This document shows, piece by piece, positions 43,409-52,185 of a stretch of DNA of 64,000 nt (its first letter is position 1; the number at the start of each line of letters is the position of its first letter). The translations under genes and the position numbers were made by a program. The notes under the pieces are model-generated. The model ran no database searches. It saw only the letters and a list, made by a program, of their open reading frames with translations, and was not told where the DNA came from. The DNA is from Kordia periserrulae (lineage in GTDB: Bacteria; Bacteroidota; Bacteroidia; Flavobacteriales; Flavobacteriaceae), in the NCBI RefSeq assembly GCF_003054265.1, contig NZ_QBKT01000007.1:1-64000 (forward strand), written 5' to 3'.

Positions 43409-44281
43409 TTATACAGCAATATTATTTTTGCGATGCGTTCTAACAATCGCTTCCTCGTTTTTCCAATCAATCCACTTTTGACCTTTCATTCTGCGCATCA
43501 AATTATCGTAATGACGCATGATGAAAATATTATACAATGCTTTTCCTAAATTTTTAGGTTTTCTTGCAATGGCACGAAGACTCATAGAGAATCCTGGTGT
43601 AATGTATTTCATATAATGCCACCAACCTTCGGGCATGTATAAAATATCACCATGTTCTAAATTGGCTATATGTCCTTCTGCTTTTTGTAAGGCTGGCCAT
43701 TTTTCAAAATCTGGATTTGAAAAGTCGATATCTTCACGAACAATCAACGAATGTGGAATTTTATAGAGATAATCGCTTTGTTTTTGATCGAATAGAATGC
43801 ATTGCTTTTTTCCTTCAAAATGAAAGTGAAAAATATTCGCCAAATCGATATCATAATGCATAAAGGTATACGAGTCTTTCCCGCCAAAAAATAACATTGG
43901 TAAGGATTTCATCAATTTCAAACCAAAGTCAGGATAGCTATAATCATCTTGCAATGACGGGACTTCTTTTAGAATATTCCACAAGAAAATACGGTATTTA
44001 GTAGGCTCACTTTTGAGTAAATCTACATACTCTGCCATTTTCATTTTGGCATGTGGTTCGTTAAAACCGTCTTTATAATCTACAGGTCTGTCGTCATAGA
44101 GCGGCACTTCTTTATCGCCTGCAACTTCCTTCATGTAGTCCAAACTCCATTTGGTGTACGCAGGCCAATCTTCAATAAAATTCTCTATCACCACAGGTTT
44201 TTGTGGCTTAAAGTAGTTTTTAATGAAGTCTTCTTTGGTAATATTTTTAACCCTTGGAATTTCTTGCAGATTCAGTTTCAA
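43409..44281 (-). CDS. Cupin-like (JmjC-type) Fe(II)/2-oxoglutarate dioxygenase family protein
   Basis: A 290-residue protein of the cupin_8/JmjC-like family. The metal triad fits H-x-D in YTFMHYDIDLANIF (~157-170) with the distal His in MPEGWWHYMKYI (~215-226). Fold segments PVVIENFIEDWPAYTKWSLDYM and ILFDQKQSDYLY agree. Members hydroxylate proteins or small molecules; target unknown. No ATG lies at the start: the frame begins at TTG (44281) giving MKLNLQEIPRV, which I judge right because the first residues are well formed. Confidence 0.88.
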   Translation of the reverse strand: MKLNLQEIPRVKNITKEDFIKNYFKPQKPVVIENFIEDWPAYTKWSLDYMKEVAGDKEVPLYDDRPVDYKDGFNEPHAKMKMAEYVDLLKSEPTKYRIFLWNILKEVPSLQDDYSYPDFGLKLMKSLPMLFFGGKDSYTFMHYDIDLANIFHFHFEGKKQCILFDQKQSDYLYKIPHSLIVREDIDFSNPDFEKWPALQKAEGHIANLEHGDILYMPEGWWHYMKYITPGFSMSLRAIARKPKNLGKALYNIFIMRHYDNLMRRMKGQKWIDWKNEEAIVRTHRKNNIAV

Positions 44282-44343
44282 AGTTCTAACGTTTTGTAAA
44301 GCTAAGTTACTAAATTGTTATCAAATATGCTTTTGTAAGCTAC

Positions 44344-44370
44344 AAAAGAGCTCAAAAATTGAGCCCTTTT
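44344..44370 (-). terminator. Terminator after bioB
   Basis: AAAAGAGCTCAA pairs with TTGAGCCCTTTT with one mismatch, 20 bp past the bioB stop. Confidence 0.82.
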
Positions 44371-44391
44371 ACAATTATTTTTGATTATTTT

Positions 44392-45501
44392 CTATTGTTT
44401 TTTAGCCAAAACCGCTTCTTTCATTTTTTCTTTTGCTTGCTCGTTTCGCTCAATGGTATGATCTGGACGTGACCATTTTGGCTTTTCTCCTAACGATTGG
44501 TATTGCGAATCGGTTGCTTCTACCGTTTTTGGCTGTACCTTTTTGGTGAATGGTTTTTGTGGATTTAATCCTAGCAATTCAAACATTTTCATGTCTTCAT
44601 TCACGTCTGGATTAGGTGTCGTCAACAACTTATCTCCCGCAAAAATAGAGTTCGCTCCTGCAAAGAAACACATGGCTTGTCCTTCTCTACTCATATTGGT
44701 TCGTCCTGCAGATAAACGTACTTGCGTTTCTGGCATTACAATTCGCGTAGTGGCGACCATGCGAATCATTTCCCAAATTTCTACCGGTTTTTCGTTTTCT
44801 AGCGGCGTTCCATCAACGGCAACTAATGCGTTAATTGGCACAGATTCTGGTTGTGGATTTAAGGTTGATAAAGCAACTAGCATTCCCGCGCGATCTTCTA
44901 CCGATTCGCCCATTCCGATAATTCCACCACTACAAACCGTTACGTTGGTTTTACGAACATTGTCAATGGTTTCCAAACGATCTTCGTAACCACGTGTAGA
45001 AATGACTTCTTTATAATATTCTTCCGATGAATCTAAGTTATGATTATATGCATATAAACCTGCCTCTGCCAAACGCTTTGCTTGATTTTCTGTCACCATT
45101 CCTAACGTACAACATACTTCCATGTCTAACTTGTTAATGGTACGCACCATTTCTAGCACTTGATCAAATTCTGGTCCGTCTTTTACATTTCGCCAAGCAG
45201 CGCCCATACATACACGCGAACTTCCAGAAGCTTTGGCGCGTAAGGCTTGTGCTTTTACGTGCGAAACTGTCATTAAATCGTTGCCTTCAATATCGGTATG
45301 ATAGCGTGCTGCTTGTGGACAATACCCGCAATCTTCTGGACAACCGCCCGTTTTTATGGATAGTAATGTGGAGACTTGTACGGTGTTTGGGTCGTGATGT
45401 ACTCTGTGTACCGTTGCTGCTTCGTACAACAGTTCCATCATTGGTTTGTTATAAATTTCTATGATTTCTTCTTTCGTCCAATTGTGTCGTATGTTGCTCA
45501 T
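44392..45501 (-). CDS. bioB: Biotin synthase
   Basis: The 369-residue radical-SAM enzyme inserts sulfur into dethiobiotin, the last step of biotin synthesis. The SAM cluster motif is CPEDCGYC with C54, C58 and C61. The [2Fe-2S] ligands fit the downstream CMGAAWR, CCTLGM and CSGG cysteines. The C-terminal ~50 residues are a Lys/Glu-rich extension. It lies ~7 kb away from bioA-bioD-bioF, so biotin genes are split in this genome. Confidence 0.97.
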   Translation of the reverse strand: MSNIRHNWTKEEIIEIYNKPMMELLYEAATVHRVHHDPNTVQVSTLLSIKTGGCPEDCGYCPQAARYHTDIEGNDLMTVSHVKAQALRAKASGSSRVCMGAAWRNVKDGPEFDQVLEMVRTINKLDMEVCCTLGMVTENQAKRLAEAGLYAYNHNLDSSEEYYKEVISTRGYEDRLETIDNVRKTNVTVCSGGIIGMGESVEDRAGMLVALSTLNPQPESVPINALVAVDGTPLENEKPVEIWEMIRMVATTRIVMPETQVRLSAGRTNMSREGQAMCFFAGANSIFAGDKLLTTPNPDVNEDMKMFELLGLNPQKPFTKKVQPKTVEATDSQYQSLGEKPKWSRPDHTIERNEQAKEKMKEAVLAKKQ

Positions 45502-45529
45502 AAAAAAGTTAGTTTGGTGACAAAAATAG

Positions 45530-46013
45530 TTATATCCATTTAGATTCTGCTTCTGTAGCGTCTAAAATATCAATTTTTAAGATTTCTGCAATTTGTTTCG
45601 CTACTTTAAAAGCGTCTTCTTTGTCTGTTGTAGCGTATGCTTTGATGCGATGATTTCCGTTGTAGAATAAATTGAGCACAATGATATCATTTTTTACGGT
45701 CGCTTCTGCTGATAACGCTCTCACTTTTGCCGATTCGGTGGTACTGAATACAGAAACATATTCAATTTCAGGTAAATTCTTGCCAAGTTCCATAACGAAT
45801 CCCAAAAAGTTCTATAAACGTTCGGTAACGTTTGATATCTAAATCAATTTCAGAACCATCTTTGTTAAAGAAAAAAACAGACATTCCGCTGAAAATCATT
45901 CCAAATAAGTTTCCAGTTATCATCCATGCGACGCCCATAAAAAAGAAAGCCACACCAAATATATACCGCATGATGGGAACTTTTCTTTTAAAGATAATTT
46001 TATTATTTTTCAT
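45530..46013 (-). pseudogene. Frameshifted small conserved membrane-anchored protein gene
   Basis: Two overlapping frames encode what reads as one ~165-residue protein. The upstream part (46013-45768) codes two membrane segments and ends ...KRYRTFIELFGIRYGTWQEFT then stop. The downstream part, in the next frame, continues NLPEIEYVSVF... to SKWI at 45530. Removing one T from the GAATTTACC run (AAA at 45774-45776 on the plus strand) joins them as WQELPEIEYVSVF. The domain order recalls single-gene flavobacterial homologues. It may be a real frameshift, a sequencing error or programmed slippage. No function is known. Confidence 0.7.
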
Positions 46014-46124
46014 AATTGACTAGCATTCAAAAAGTTATATCAAAATATTTTCCTGACTGATTTACTTGTTAATTTTTGTAATCTTTTTACTTATATTTAC
46101 TGCTGAATTTTTAAATTATATAAA

Positions 46125-46427
46125 ATGAAAAAATTATTACTATTAACGGTTTGCGTATCATTTTTCCTAACTAGTTGTGGAACGGTTGGTTATGTATCAA
46201 CGCCTTCAACTTATGACAATGCAGGCAAAAAAGTTACCGTTACCATGAAAGGTACCAACATTTTAGGATTAAGTCCATTAGACGCTCAGAAAAAAGCTGA
46301 ATCAGCACTTCAGGAGTTACGAGACAAATGTGGTGGTGAGGTTGTAAATGTTACTACGACAGTTTCTATGAAGGGATTCTTCATCTTCGGTTTTGAGAAA
46401 TTAGAAATGTCAGGAAACTGCAAATAA
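46125..46427 (+). CDS. Small lipoprotein of unknown function
   Basis: A 100-residue lipoprotein (lipobox LTSCG). The body has a pattern of a beta strand, helix and strand (KVTVTMKGTNILGLSPLDAQKKAESALQELRDKCGGEVVNVTTTVSMKGFFIFGFEKLEMSGNC) with two Cys that may form a disulfide. This resembles small lipoproteins annotated only as hypothetical. A clear terminator follows at 46457-46486. Confidence 0.82.
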   Translation: MKKLLLLTVCVSFFLTSCGTVGYVSTPSTYDNAGKKVTVTMKGTNILGLSPLDAQKKAESALQELRDKCGGEVVNVTTTVSMKGFFIFGFEKLEMSGNCK

Positions 46428-46456
46428 GCTTTCTGCATAAATAGCAAAACATTTCA

Positions 46457-46486
46457 AAGCCGTTTTATTTAATCATAAAAACGGCT
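46457..46486. terminator. Bidirectional terminator
   Basis: AAGCCGTTTT pairs with AAAACGGCTT, followed by T on both strands' 3' sides. Confidence 0.88.
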
Positions 46487-46494
46487 TTTTTTAT

Positions 46495-47955
46495 TTATTG
46501 CTCTTCTGAATCCTCCGAAGTTGTCATTTCCGAAGCTTCTTCAGCCTTCGCTACATCTTTACCTTTTAAATATTCAGGCAATTCCATTCCTGCCATGTTG
46601 AACATTTCTTGCAATGGTGGCACCGCTTTGTACATGCCTGAGATGAAATTGGACGTAGAGGTTTTACCGTCTTTTCCGCCGTTTCCACCTTCCCAAACAG
46701 TTACTTTATCAATTTTAATGTTTTTGATAGCTTCTGCTTGAAGTTTTACCAATTCTGGCAATTTGTCTGCGATTAATAATAAAACGGCATCTTTGGAATT
46801 ATTGCCAGCCGCTTTTACGATTTCTTCCAAACCAGCTGCTTGCTTGGTTAATACTTCGTACTGACCTTGTGCTTCGGCTTGTGCTTTGAAAAGGATAGCA
46901 TCTGCCTCACCTTTGGCTTTTCTACGAATGCGTTCTGCTTCTGCCTCAGCGTCGATTTCTACTTTACGTTTATCAATTTCCGCAGGTACAATAATATCTG
47001 CCATTTGAGAAGATCGTTCTCTTTCTGCTCTTGCAATTTCCGCTTCGCGTTCTGCTCCGTATGATTCTTCTAAGGCTTTTGCGGATTGTACTTTTTCAGA
47101 TGCTATTGCCACACGTTCTGCTTCTGCTTCTCGTTGTCTACGTAAGGAATCAGAGTTTGCAACTGCAATTTTCGCGGTGTTTTCTCCTTCTACTGCTTGT
47201 GCATTTGCTGCGGCAACTTGTGTACGTTCGTCTTGTAATGCGTTTGCTTCACCAATAGAACCATCTCTATTTTTCTCAGCAACCGATTTACGCGCTGCGT
47301 TGATTGCGTGTGCTGCTGCTTCTTTACCAAGTGCTTCAATATAACCAGATTCGTCAACGATATCTGTAATGTTTACGTTGATCAATTTTAAACCTACTTT
47401 CTTTAATTCCGATTCGACACTTTCAGAAATATTCGTTAAGAATTTATCTCTATCCGAGTTAATTTCCTCAATATCCATCGAAGCTACTACCAAACGCAAT
47501 TGACCAAAAATGATTTCCTGTGCCAATTCTTGAATTTCGTGTTGTCCCAATCCAAGCAAACGTTCTGCAGCATTTTGCATTACGCCAGGTTCGGTAGAAA
47601 TACCAATGGTAAATCGAGAAGGTACATTGACACGAATGTTTTGTTTACTTAATGCATTTACCAAGTTTACTTCTATAGAAATTGGTGTTAAATCTAAGTA
47701 TTCATAGTCTTGAATAACCGGCATAATGAACGCGGCACCACCGTGAATACATTTTGCGGATTGTCCGCCACCTACTTTTCCGTATACCACTAAGATTCTG
47801 TCGGAAGGACAACGTTTGTATCGACGGATAAATACCGTAATTAGCAAGAAGATAAAGAGTCCCGCAGCCACTATCAGGATAAGTCCTGACATTTCGCCTA
47901 GCGCGCTGCCATCACCACTATTTTGCATTTGCAATAAGAGGAGTGCTTTTGTCAT
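46495..47955 (-). CDS. Flotillin-like SPFH protein
   Basis: The 486-residue protein has an N-terminal membrane segment (~25-45; GLILIVAAGLFIFLLITVFI) and an SPFH/band 7 domain at ~50-230 (GGGQSAKCIHGGAAFIMPVIQDYEYLDLTPI). A long Ala/Glu/Lys coiled coil at ~230-370 follows, then a tail with an acidic end. Flotillins form large membrane scaffolds. The gene overlaps the NfeD-like gene by 38 bp; NfeD-flotillin pairing is the classical arrangement. Confidence 0.94.
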   Translation of the reverse strand: MTKALLLLQMQNSGDGSALGEMSGLILIVAAGLFIFLLITVFIRRYKRCPSDRILVVYGKVGGGQSAKCIHGGAAFIMPVIQDYEYLDLTPISIEVNLVNALSKQNIRVNVPSRFTIGISTEPGVMQNAAERLLGLGQHEIQELAQEIIFGQLRLVVASMDIEEINSDRDKFLTNISESVESELKKVGLKLINVNITDIVDESGYIEALGKEAAAHAINAARKSVAEKNRDGSIGEANALQDERTQVAAANAQAVEGENTAKIAVANSDSLRRQREAEAERVAIASEKVQSAKALEESYGAEREAEIARAERERSSQMADIIVPAEIDKRKVEIDAEAEAERIRRKAKGEADAILFKAQAEAQGQYEVLTKQAAGLEEIVKAAGNNSKDAVLLLIADKLPELVKLQAEAIKNIKIDKVTVWEGGNGGKDGKTSTSNFISGMYKAVPPLQEMFNMAGMELPEYLKGKDVAKAEEASEMTTSEDSEEQ

Positions 47956-48538
47956 AATTTGTGTTGTTTATTGGTTGAACGATTAATATTCCAGTTCCTG
48001 TAATGTCAGTAACTTCTACCACAGTACCTGTTTTGAGTGTTTCATTGCTATCGGCAAGTGCGTCGAGTTCGCGCAAAGCACCTTGTACATTGACGTGTAC
48101 CTTTCCTATTTTGGAGCGATTTGGACCAATGCTTAAATACACTTCGCCTACGTTTCCAACGGCATTTTCAAGTTTGAGAGTTCCACTACTTACCAATTTG
48201 TTGATATAGTAAATGAGTGTTGCCATAACAAACATCATTGCCAAACCTGCTAGCGTTGAAATTAAAATAGTGACACCTTTTCCAAACCCTGCATTGATAC
48301 AAGAGATTCCTGCCCAACTAAAAATGGTAAAGAATGCTACCAAGTTTTTGAAGGTAAAAAACTGAAATCCGATTCCAGTATCACTTTCTATTTCGGCATC
48401 TACGTCACCATCAACGCCGTCTGCATCGCCTACTAAAAACGTAGTGATTAAGACAAATACAAAAATCGTTGATGATATGGCCGCAATGATCCAATACGAT
48501 TTTTCAAAAGTTGTTAATGCTGAAAACCAATCTCCCAT
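47918..48538 (-). CDS. NfeD-like membrane protein
   Basis: A 206-residue protein with three membrane segments (about 15-35, 65-85 and 90-112) and a C-terminal OB-type domain at ~125-200 (LENAVGNVGEVYLSIGPNRSKIGKVHVNVQG). This is the NfeD/YuaF layout. It lies directly upstream of and overlaps the flotillin gene and likely binds it at the membrane. The loop near residues 37-53 is rich in Asp (GDADGVDGDVDAE). Confidence 0.9.
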   Translation of the reverse strand: MGDWFSALTTFEKSYWIIAAISSTIFVFVLITTFLVGDADGVDGDVDAEIESDTGIGFQFFTFKNLVAFFTIFSWAGISCINAGFGKGVTILISTLAGLAMMFVMATLIYYINKLVSSGTLKLENAVGNVGEVYLSIGPNRSKIGKVHVNVQGALRELDALADSNETLKTGTVVEVTDITGTGILIVQPINNTNYDKSTPLIANAK

Positions 48539-48578
48539 GATGTACGGTTTTTAAGGTGTTATTATTATTGTTTGAAAT

Positions 48579-49739
48579 TTAGTCTTTGGTTAGCAATACG
48601 GATACTGCATTTCCTCCAAATCCGACCGCGTTGACTAAAATCGTGTTTAGTGGTTTCGGTTGTTTTTCTTTTTCAAGATACGGAATTGAAACAAATTTTT
48701 GTTGCTGTATCATTAAAATCGCTAATTCTACACTTAATATTCCTGAAGCTCCAAAAGTGTGACCTATTTTCCATTTATTCGTAGTTAGTTTTGGAATTTC
48801 GTTACAAAATATTTTTTTGATAGCTTGATATTCTGCCAAATCACCTTTAATCGTTCCTGGCGCGTGCAGAACGATGGCATCAATTTCTTCTGGCAAAAAA
48901 TCTTGCAACGCCATACGCATCGATTTTTCAAAACAGATACCTTCTGCCGAGATTGACGTATTGTGCGTTAAAATTTCTGTGGCATAGCCAATGCCTCTAA
49001 TTTTTGCTAAAGCGTTACTTTTTTCGCCTTTTTCTAAGCAAATTGCTGCTGCGCCTTCGCCCAAAATCATGGTGTTGTGATTTTTTTCTAAGTCTAATGA
49101 AAGACAAGGATAAGCAGCTTCATTTTTAGCGTAAATGTGTAATGCTTGCATTTGCGCAATGGTGAATGGTGTGAGCGGCGCTTCACTTCCTCCAACTAAA
49201 AATTTTTCTGCCATTCCCGATTGCAACCAGGCAATTCCGTTCAACAAGGCATGCAAAGCGGTAGAACAGGTAATGGAATGTGAAATTTGTGGACCAGCAG
49301 TTTGCAAATCGTGCGCAACCCATGACGAAATATTTCCTAAAGTTGTGGTTGGCGAACTTAGTGTTGCAGCATGTTCATTTTTTAAATATTCTTGATGGTA
49401 TTTTTCAAAAAGTGTGGTGGCACCTCTTGAAGAACCGATGTTGATTCCGAAGTCGTTTTCCGCGTTCCAACCAGCATTTTCAACCGCTATGCGCGATGCT
49501 AATATTGCATACAATACACTATCGTCTAGATTTTTATATTTAGCATTGGAATTTTTTAAAGTTTCAACAGCTACTTTTGCATCTTTAGAAAGTGACGCTG
49601 TATATATGTTTTGTTGTTGAATTGTTTCTTGGTGAAAACAATGAGAATCATTGGTGTACTGTTTCCAAATTTCGGCTTGCGCAATTCCCAGTGGAGACAC
49701 CGAGCCCAAGCCTGTTATTGAAATACCATCATGCATCAT
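48579..49739 (-). CDS. Beta-ketoacyl synthase family protein
   Basis: A 386-residue ketosynthase with an intact triad: C158 in HSITCSTALHALL, His in VLHAPGT (~290) and His in WKIGHTFGASGI (~328). It elongates acyl chains by condensation with malonyl-thioester; the chain is unknown. In several flavobacteria a stand-alone ketosynthase lies in the biotin cluster. Here it is ~2.6 kb from bioA, with the TPR-AraC regulator and two peptide genes in between, so a role in making the pimeloyl precursor is possible but inferred. Confidence 0.9.
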   Translation of the reverse strand: MMHDGISITGLGSVSPLGIAQAEIWKQYTNDSHCFHQETIQQQNIYTASLSKDAKVAVETLKNSNAKYKNLDDSVLYAILASRIAVENAGWNAENDFGINIGSSRGATTLFEKYHQEYLKNEHAATLSSPTTTLGNISSWVAHDLQTAGPQISHSITCSTALHALLNGIAWLQSGMAEKFLVGGSEAPLTPFTIAQMQALHIYAKNEAAYPCLSLDLEKNHNTMILGEGAAAICLEKGEKSNALAKIRGIGYATEILTHNTSISAEGICFEKSMRMALQDFLPEEIDAIVLHAPGTIKGDLAEYQAIKKIFCNEIPKLTTNKWKIGHTFGASGILSVELAILMIQQQKFVSIPYLEKEKQPKPLNTILVNAVGFGGNAVSVLLTKD

Positions 49740-49888
49740 AGAATCCTAAATTAAGAGTGCTAATATCGTAAGAAATGTGATGATTTGCTAACATTTGTAC
49801 ACGAGTTTATATTTCTGTTCGTTCGTAACAAATACCAAATAAAAGTGTCTTTATAATACATTATTTTTGCAGTACTAAACTACCATTT

Positions 49889-51592
49889 ATGAATTTCCGA
49901 ATATTTTTAGTCATTGTTATTGCGTTTTTCGCCTTGCCAATTTCAGCAAATCCGCAAGATTCTTTGTCTATTTTTAAAGAAAAGAAACTATCACAACAAT
50001 TTGCATACGTAAAAGAAAGACTGAATACTTCCGTAGAAATGATGCCCTATATTAACGAGTTGCTAAAAGCTGCACGTTCAGAAAAAGACACCAATTTTAT
50101 GGCGCAATCGTATTATTTGAAGCATCGCGTGTATCGAAAAAATAAATTGTATTCAGAGGCACATGCGGCGATTGACAGTGCGATTTCGTTAGCACAATTG
50201 CAGCAGAAAGATTCGTTGTTAGGTTCGTTTTATCATGCTAAAGGCGCTACTTTTTATATCGCTTCTCAATACAGTGAAGCGTTGGAATTGTATTTAAAAG
50301 CCTATGATGTGATGCGTGTTTCAGGTTCTATTAGTAACCGATTGACGTTGGAGTTTGATGTGGCAACTATCAAATTGAAAGTTGGAAAAACTGCAGAAGC
50401 ATTAGCCGAATTTGATAACATCATTCGCTCGTACGATTCCTTGCTTACACAAAAACCAGATTCGCGCTTTTTAAAAATTCGATTTGTAAAAATGTTGAAT
50501 AATACCGCTAAATCCTATACAGAAGCAGGCATGTTTCAACGCGCGCATGACTTGTATTCGAAGAGTTTGGTATTGAGTGAAACTACTGATTTTTTATCTG
50601 GAAAGTGTATCGCTATTGGCGGAAAAGGAAATGTATTTACGGCACAACAAGCCTACGAAAAAGCACTGGTAAAGTTAGACGAAGCTTTAAAAATTTCCAC
50701 AAATCACGAAGATTTATATTTGATTACACCTTTTTTATTGCTTGATAAAGGAAAATGTTGGTTTGGGTTGAATGATTATGAGAAAGCATTGAACTATTTT
50801 AGGGAAACCGACGAAATTATTCAAGAAAAACAATTGAATTTTGTGGGATTGGACGAAACCTATCAGTGGTTGGCAAAAACATACGTTCAGCTTGGAAACT
50901 ATGAAAAAGCCACAGAAATTTATGACCAGTATATTGAACGAAAAAATATAAGTACTGACAGACGTTTTGAGTTGTACAAAACTATTTTTGAAGGTTACGA
51001 TTTAAAAAACGTCGAATACCGCGCTGATAAAGCAGAAAAAAGTTCCAATTTGTTTAAAAATTATTTTTCACAAGCAATGGTCGCGATTGTGCTTATTGTA
51101 ATTGCATCAGGAATTTTTTTCGTGTATTATAGAAATCGTCAAAAGCAGAAATTAGCAAAATTTCACACACTCATTCAAGAACTTAAAGAAAAAGAAAGTT
51201 CCACAGAAAACGCATCACAGAAAGGCTATGTGTTGTCCGATGAAAAAGCCGCGAAGATTTTGGAGTATTTGGAAAAATTAGAAGCAAAACAATTCTTTCT
51301 TGACGCTAAATACAACTTGGCTACATTGGCGAAAAAGTGTCATACCAATTCGAGTTATCTGTCAAAAGTCATCAATCAATACAAGGAGAAAACTTTTTCA
51401 GAATATATGAATGATATGCGAATTGATTATGTGTTGACTGCCTTAAAGAATGATAAAAAATTGCGTTCGTATACGGTGCAATCTATTGCAGAAGAAATTG
51501 GTTTTAAGAAGTCCGAATCATTTGCCAAAGCATTTAAAAAACGTACAGGATTCAACCCTTCATATTATATTAAAAACCTTGAAAATCTGTAG
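49889..51592 (+). CDS. Transmembrane TPR-AraC regulator 3
   Basis: A 567-residue protein of the same design as the two at 15-19 kb. It has a signal peptide (1-21, ending LPISAN), TPR helices to ~375, a membrane segment at ~393-412 (AMVAIVLIVIASGIFFVYY), and an AraC-type domain at ~475-565 (NLATLAKKCHTNSSYLSKVINQ; AEEIGFKKSESFAKAFKKR). It is more diverged from the other two. Two small peptide genes follow, one on each strand, both preceded by an identical 19-bp palindromic element. A TATTTTTG box (49862-49869) lies 27 bp before the ATG. Confidence 0.88.
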   Translation: MNFRIFLVIVIAFFALPISANPQDSLSIFKEKKLSQQFAYVKERLNTSVEMMPYINELLKAARSEKDTNFMAQSYYLKHRVYRKNKLYSEAHAAIDSAISLAQLQQKDSLLGSFYHAKGATFYIASQYSEALELYLKAYDVMRVSGSISNRLTLEFDVATIKLKVGKTAEALAEFDNIIRSYDSLLTQKPDSRFLKIRFVKMLNNTAKSYTEAGMFQRAHDLYSKSLVLSETTDFLSGKCIAIGGKGNVFTAQQAYEKALVKLDEALKISTNHEDLYLITPFLLLDKGKCWFGLNDYEKALNYFRETDEIIQEKQLNFVGLDETYQWLAKTYVQLGNYEKATEIYDQYIERKNISTDRRFELYKTIFEGYDLKNVEYRADKAEKSSNLFKNYFSQAMVAIVLIVIASGIFFVYYRNRQKQKLAKFHTLIQELKEKESSTENASQKGYVLSDEKAAKILEYLEKLEAKQFFLDAKYNLATLAKKCHTNSSYLSKVINQYKEKTFSEYMNDMRIDYVLTALKNDKKLRSYTVQSIAEEIGFKKSESFAKAFKKRTGFNPSYYIKNLENL

Positions 51593-51615
51593 TTTATAGA
51601 GAAAAAATTACATGC

Positions 51616-51634
51616 CGATTTTCATAAAAATCGT
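51616..51634 (+). promoter_or_regulatory. Palindromic operator candidate upstream of peptide gene
   Basis: CGATTTTCATAAAAATCG plus T. Its TTCATAAAA core starts at 51621, 80 bp before the ATG at 51701. The same 19 bp occurs upstream of the opposite peptide gene in the same relative orientation. At +47 the sequence TTTCTTCG (51668) is a poor -7 box. Confidence 0.72.
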
Positions 51635-51700
51635 TTCCCTTTCTTGGGATTGTATAAGATATTTGAATTTCTTCGCAGGTAAATTCACTTAATATTTAAT

Positions 51701-51901
51701 ATGAAAACTATGATTCCCAAGAAATTAACTTTAAAGAAAGTAACTGTAGCAATTCATCAGGTATATGGCGGAGAAAATACGTCTCAAGAAAATCCAGAAG
51801 ACACGGAAAATCCGACACTATCTAGCGCGTATCACCAACCGACTGAAAATGACGACACCAATCGTATGTTTTTAAGTGTCGATGTAGATATTTGTGTGTA
51901 A
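51701..51901 (+). CDS. Small peptide with lanthipeptide-like GG leader
   Basis: A 66-residue peptide; the leader MKTMIPKKLTLKKVTVAIHQVYGG has the KKLTLKKVTVAI motif and a double glycine. The core is acidic, rich in Asn, Asp, Glu and Thr, and has a single Cys near the C-terminus (VDVDICV). It is 108 bp downstream of TPR-AraC regulator 3. The lack of more Cys makes lanthionine bridging less likely than in the other peptides. A terminator follows. Confidence 0.75.
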   Translation: MKTMIPKKLTLKKVTVAIHQVYGGENTSQENPEDTENPTLSSAYHQPTENDDTNRMFLSVDVDICV

Positions 51902-51923
51902 GAGTTTAAATCACTTCAATTTG

Positions 51924-51955
51924 AAAAACCAGCGAAGTATATTTCGCTGGTTTTT
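51924..51955. terminator. Bidirectional terminator between the two peptide genes
   Basis: AAAAACCAGCGAA pairs with TTCGCTGGTTTTT, with T following on the plus strand. Confidence 0.9.
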
Positions 51956-51971
51956 TTTGATGTTGTGTTAC

Positions 51972-52157
51972 CTATTGACAAAAACACCAGCTTTGAGTTC
52001 CTCCATAGCGAGAAGGTGCTGGACAATTACAAATAGGACCAATAAATGTTTTTGTGTACGTGTCTTCCGTATCCCATCCGCCAGACACATTTTCAATTTG
52101 TAAGTTAGAAACTGCTTTTTTGTTTAAGCTTAACGACTTTAATTGTTGTTTTTTCAT
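51972..52157 (-). CDS. Cys-rich small peptide with GG leader
   Basis: A 61-residue peptide; the leader MKKQQLKSLSLNKKAVSNLQ has the LSLNKKAVSNL motif and ends NVSGGW. The core after GG is ~33 residues with four Cys in two C-x-C pairs (PICNCPAP and SWCFCQ), plus Thr and two Trp. It converges on the peptide gene at 51701 and shares its 19-bp upstream element. The ATG at 52157 is chosen; the frame extends to 52181. Confidence 0.75.
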   Translation of the reverse strand: MKKQQLKSLSLNKKAVSNLQIENVSGGWDTEDTYTKTFIGPICNCPAPSRYGGTQSWCFCQ

Positions 52158-52185
52158 ATTGTGATTTTTGTGATTAAACAATACT

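Noticed and set aside
46867-47258. Plus-strand ORFs opposite the flotillin gene
   Set aside because: They are shadows of the Ala/Glu-rich coiled coil with no sign of coding.
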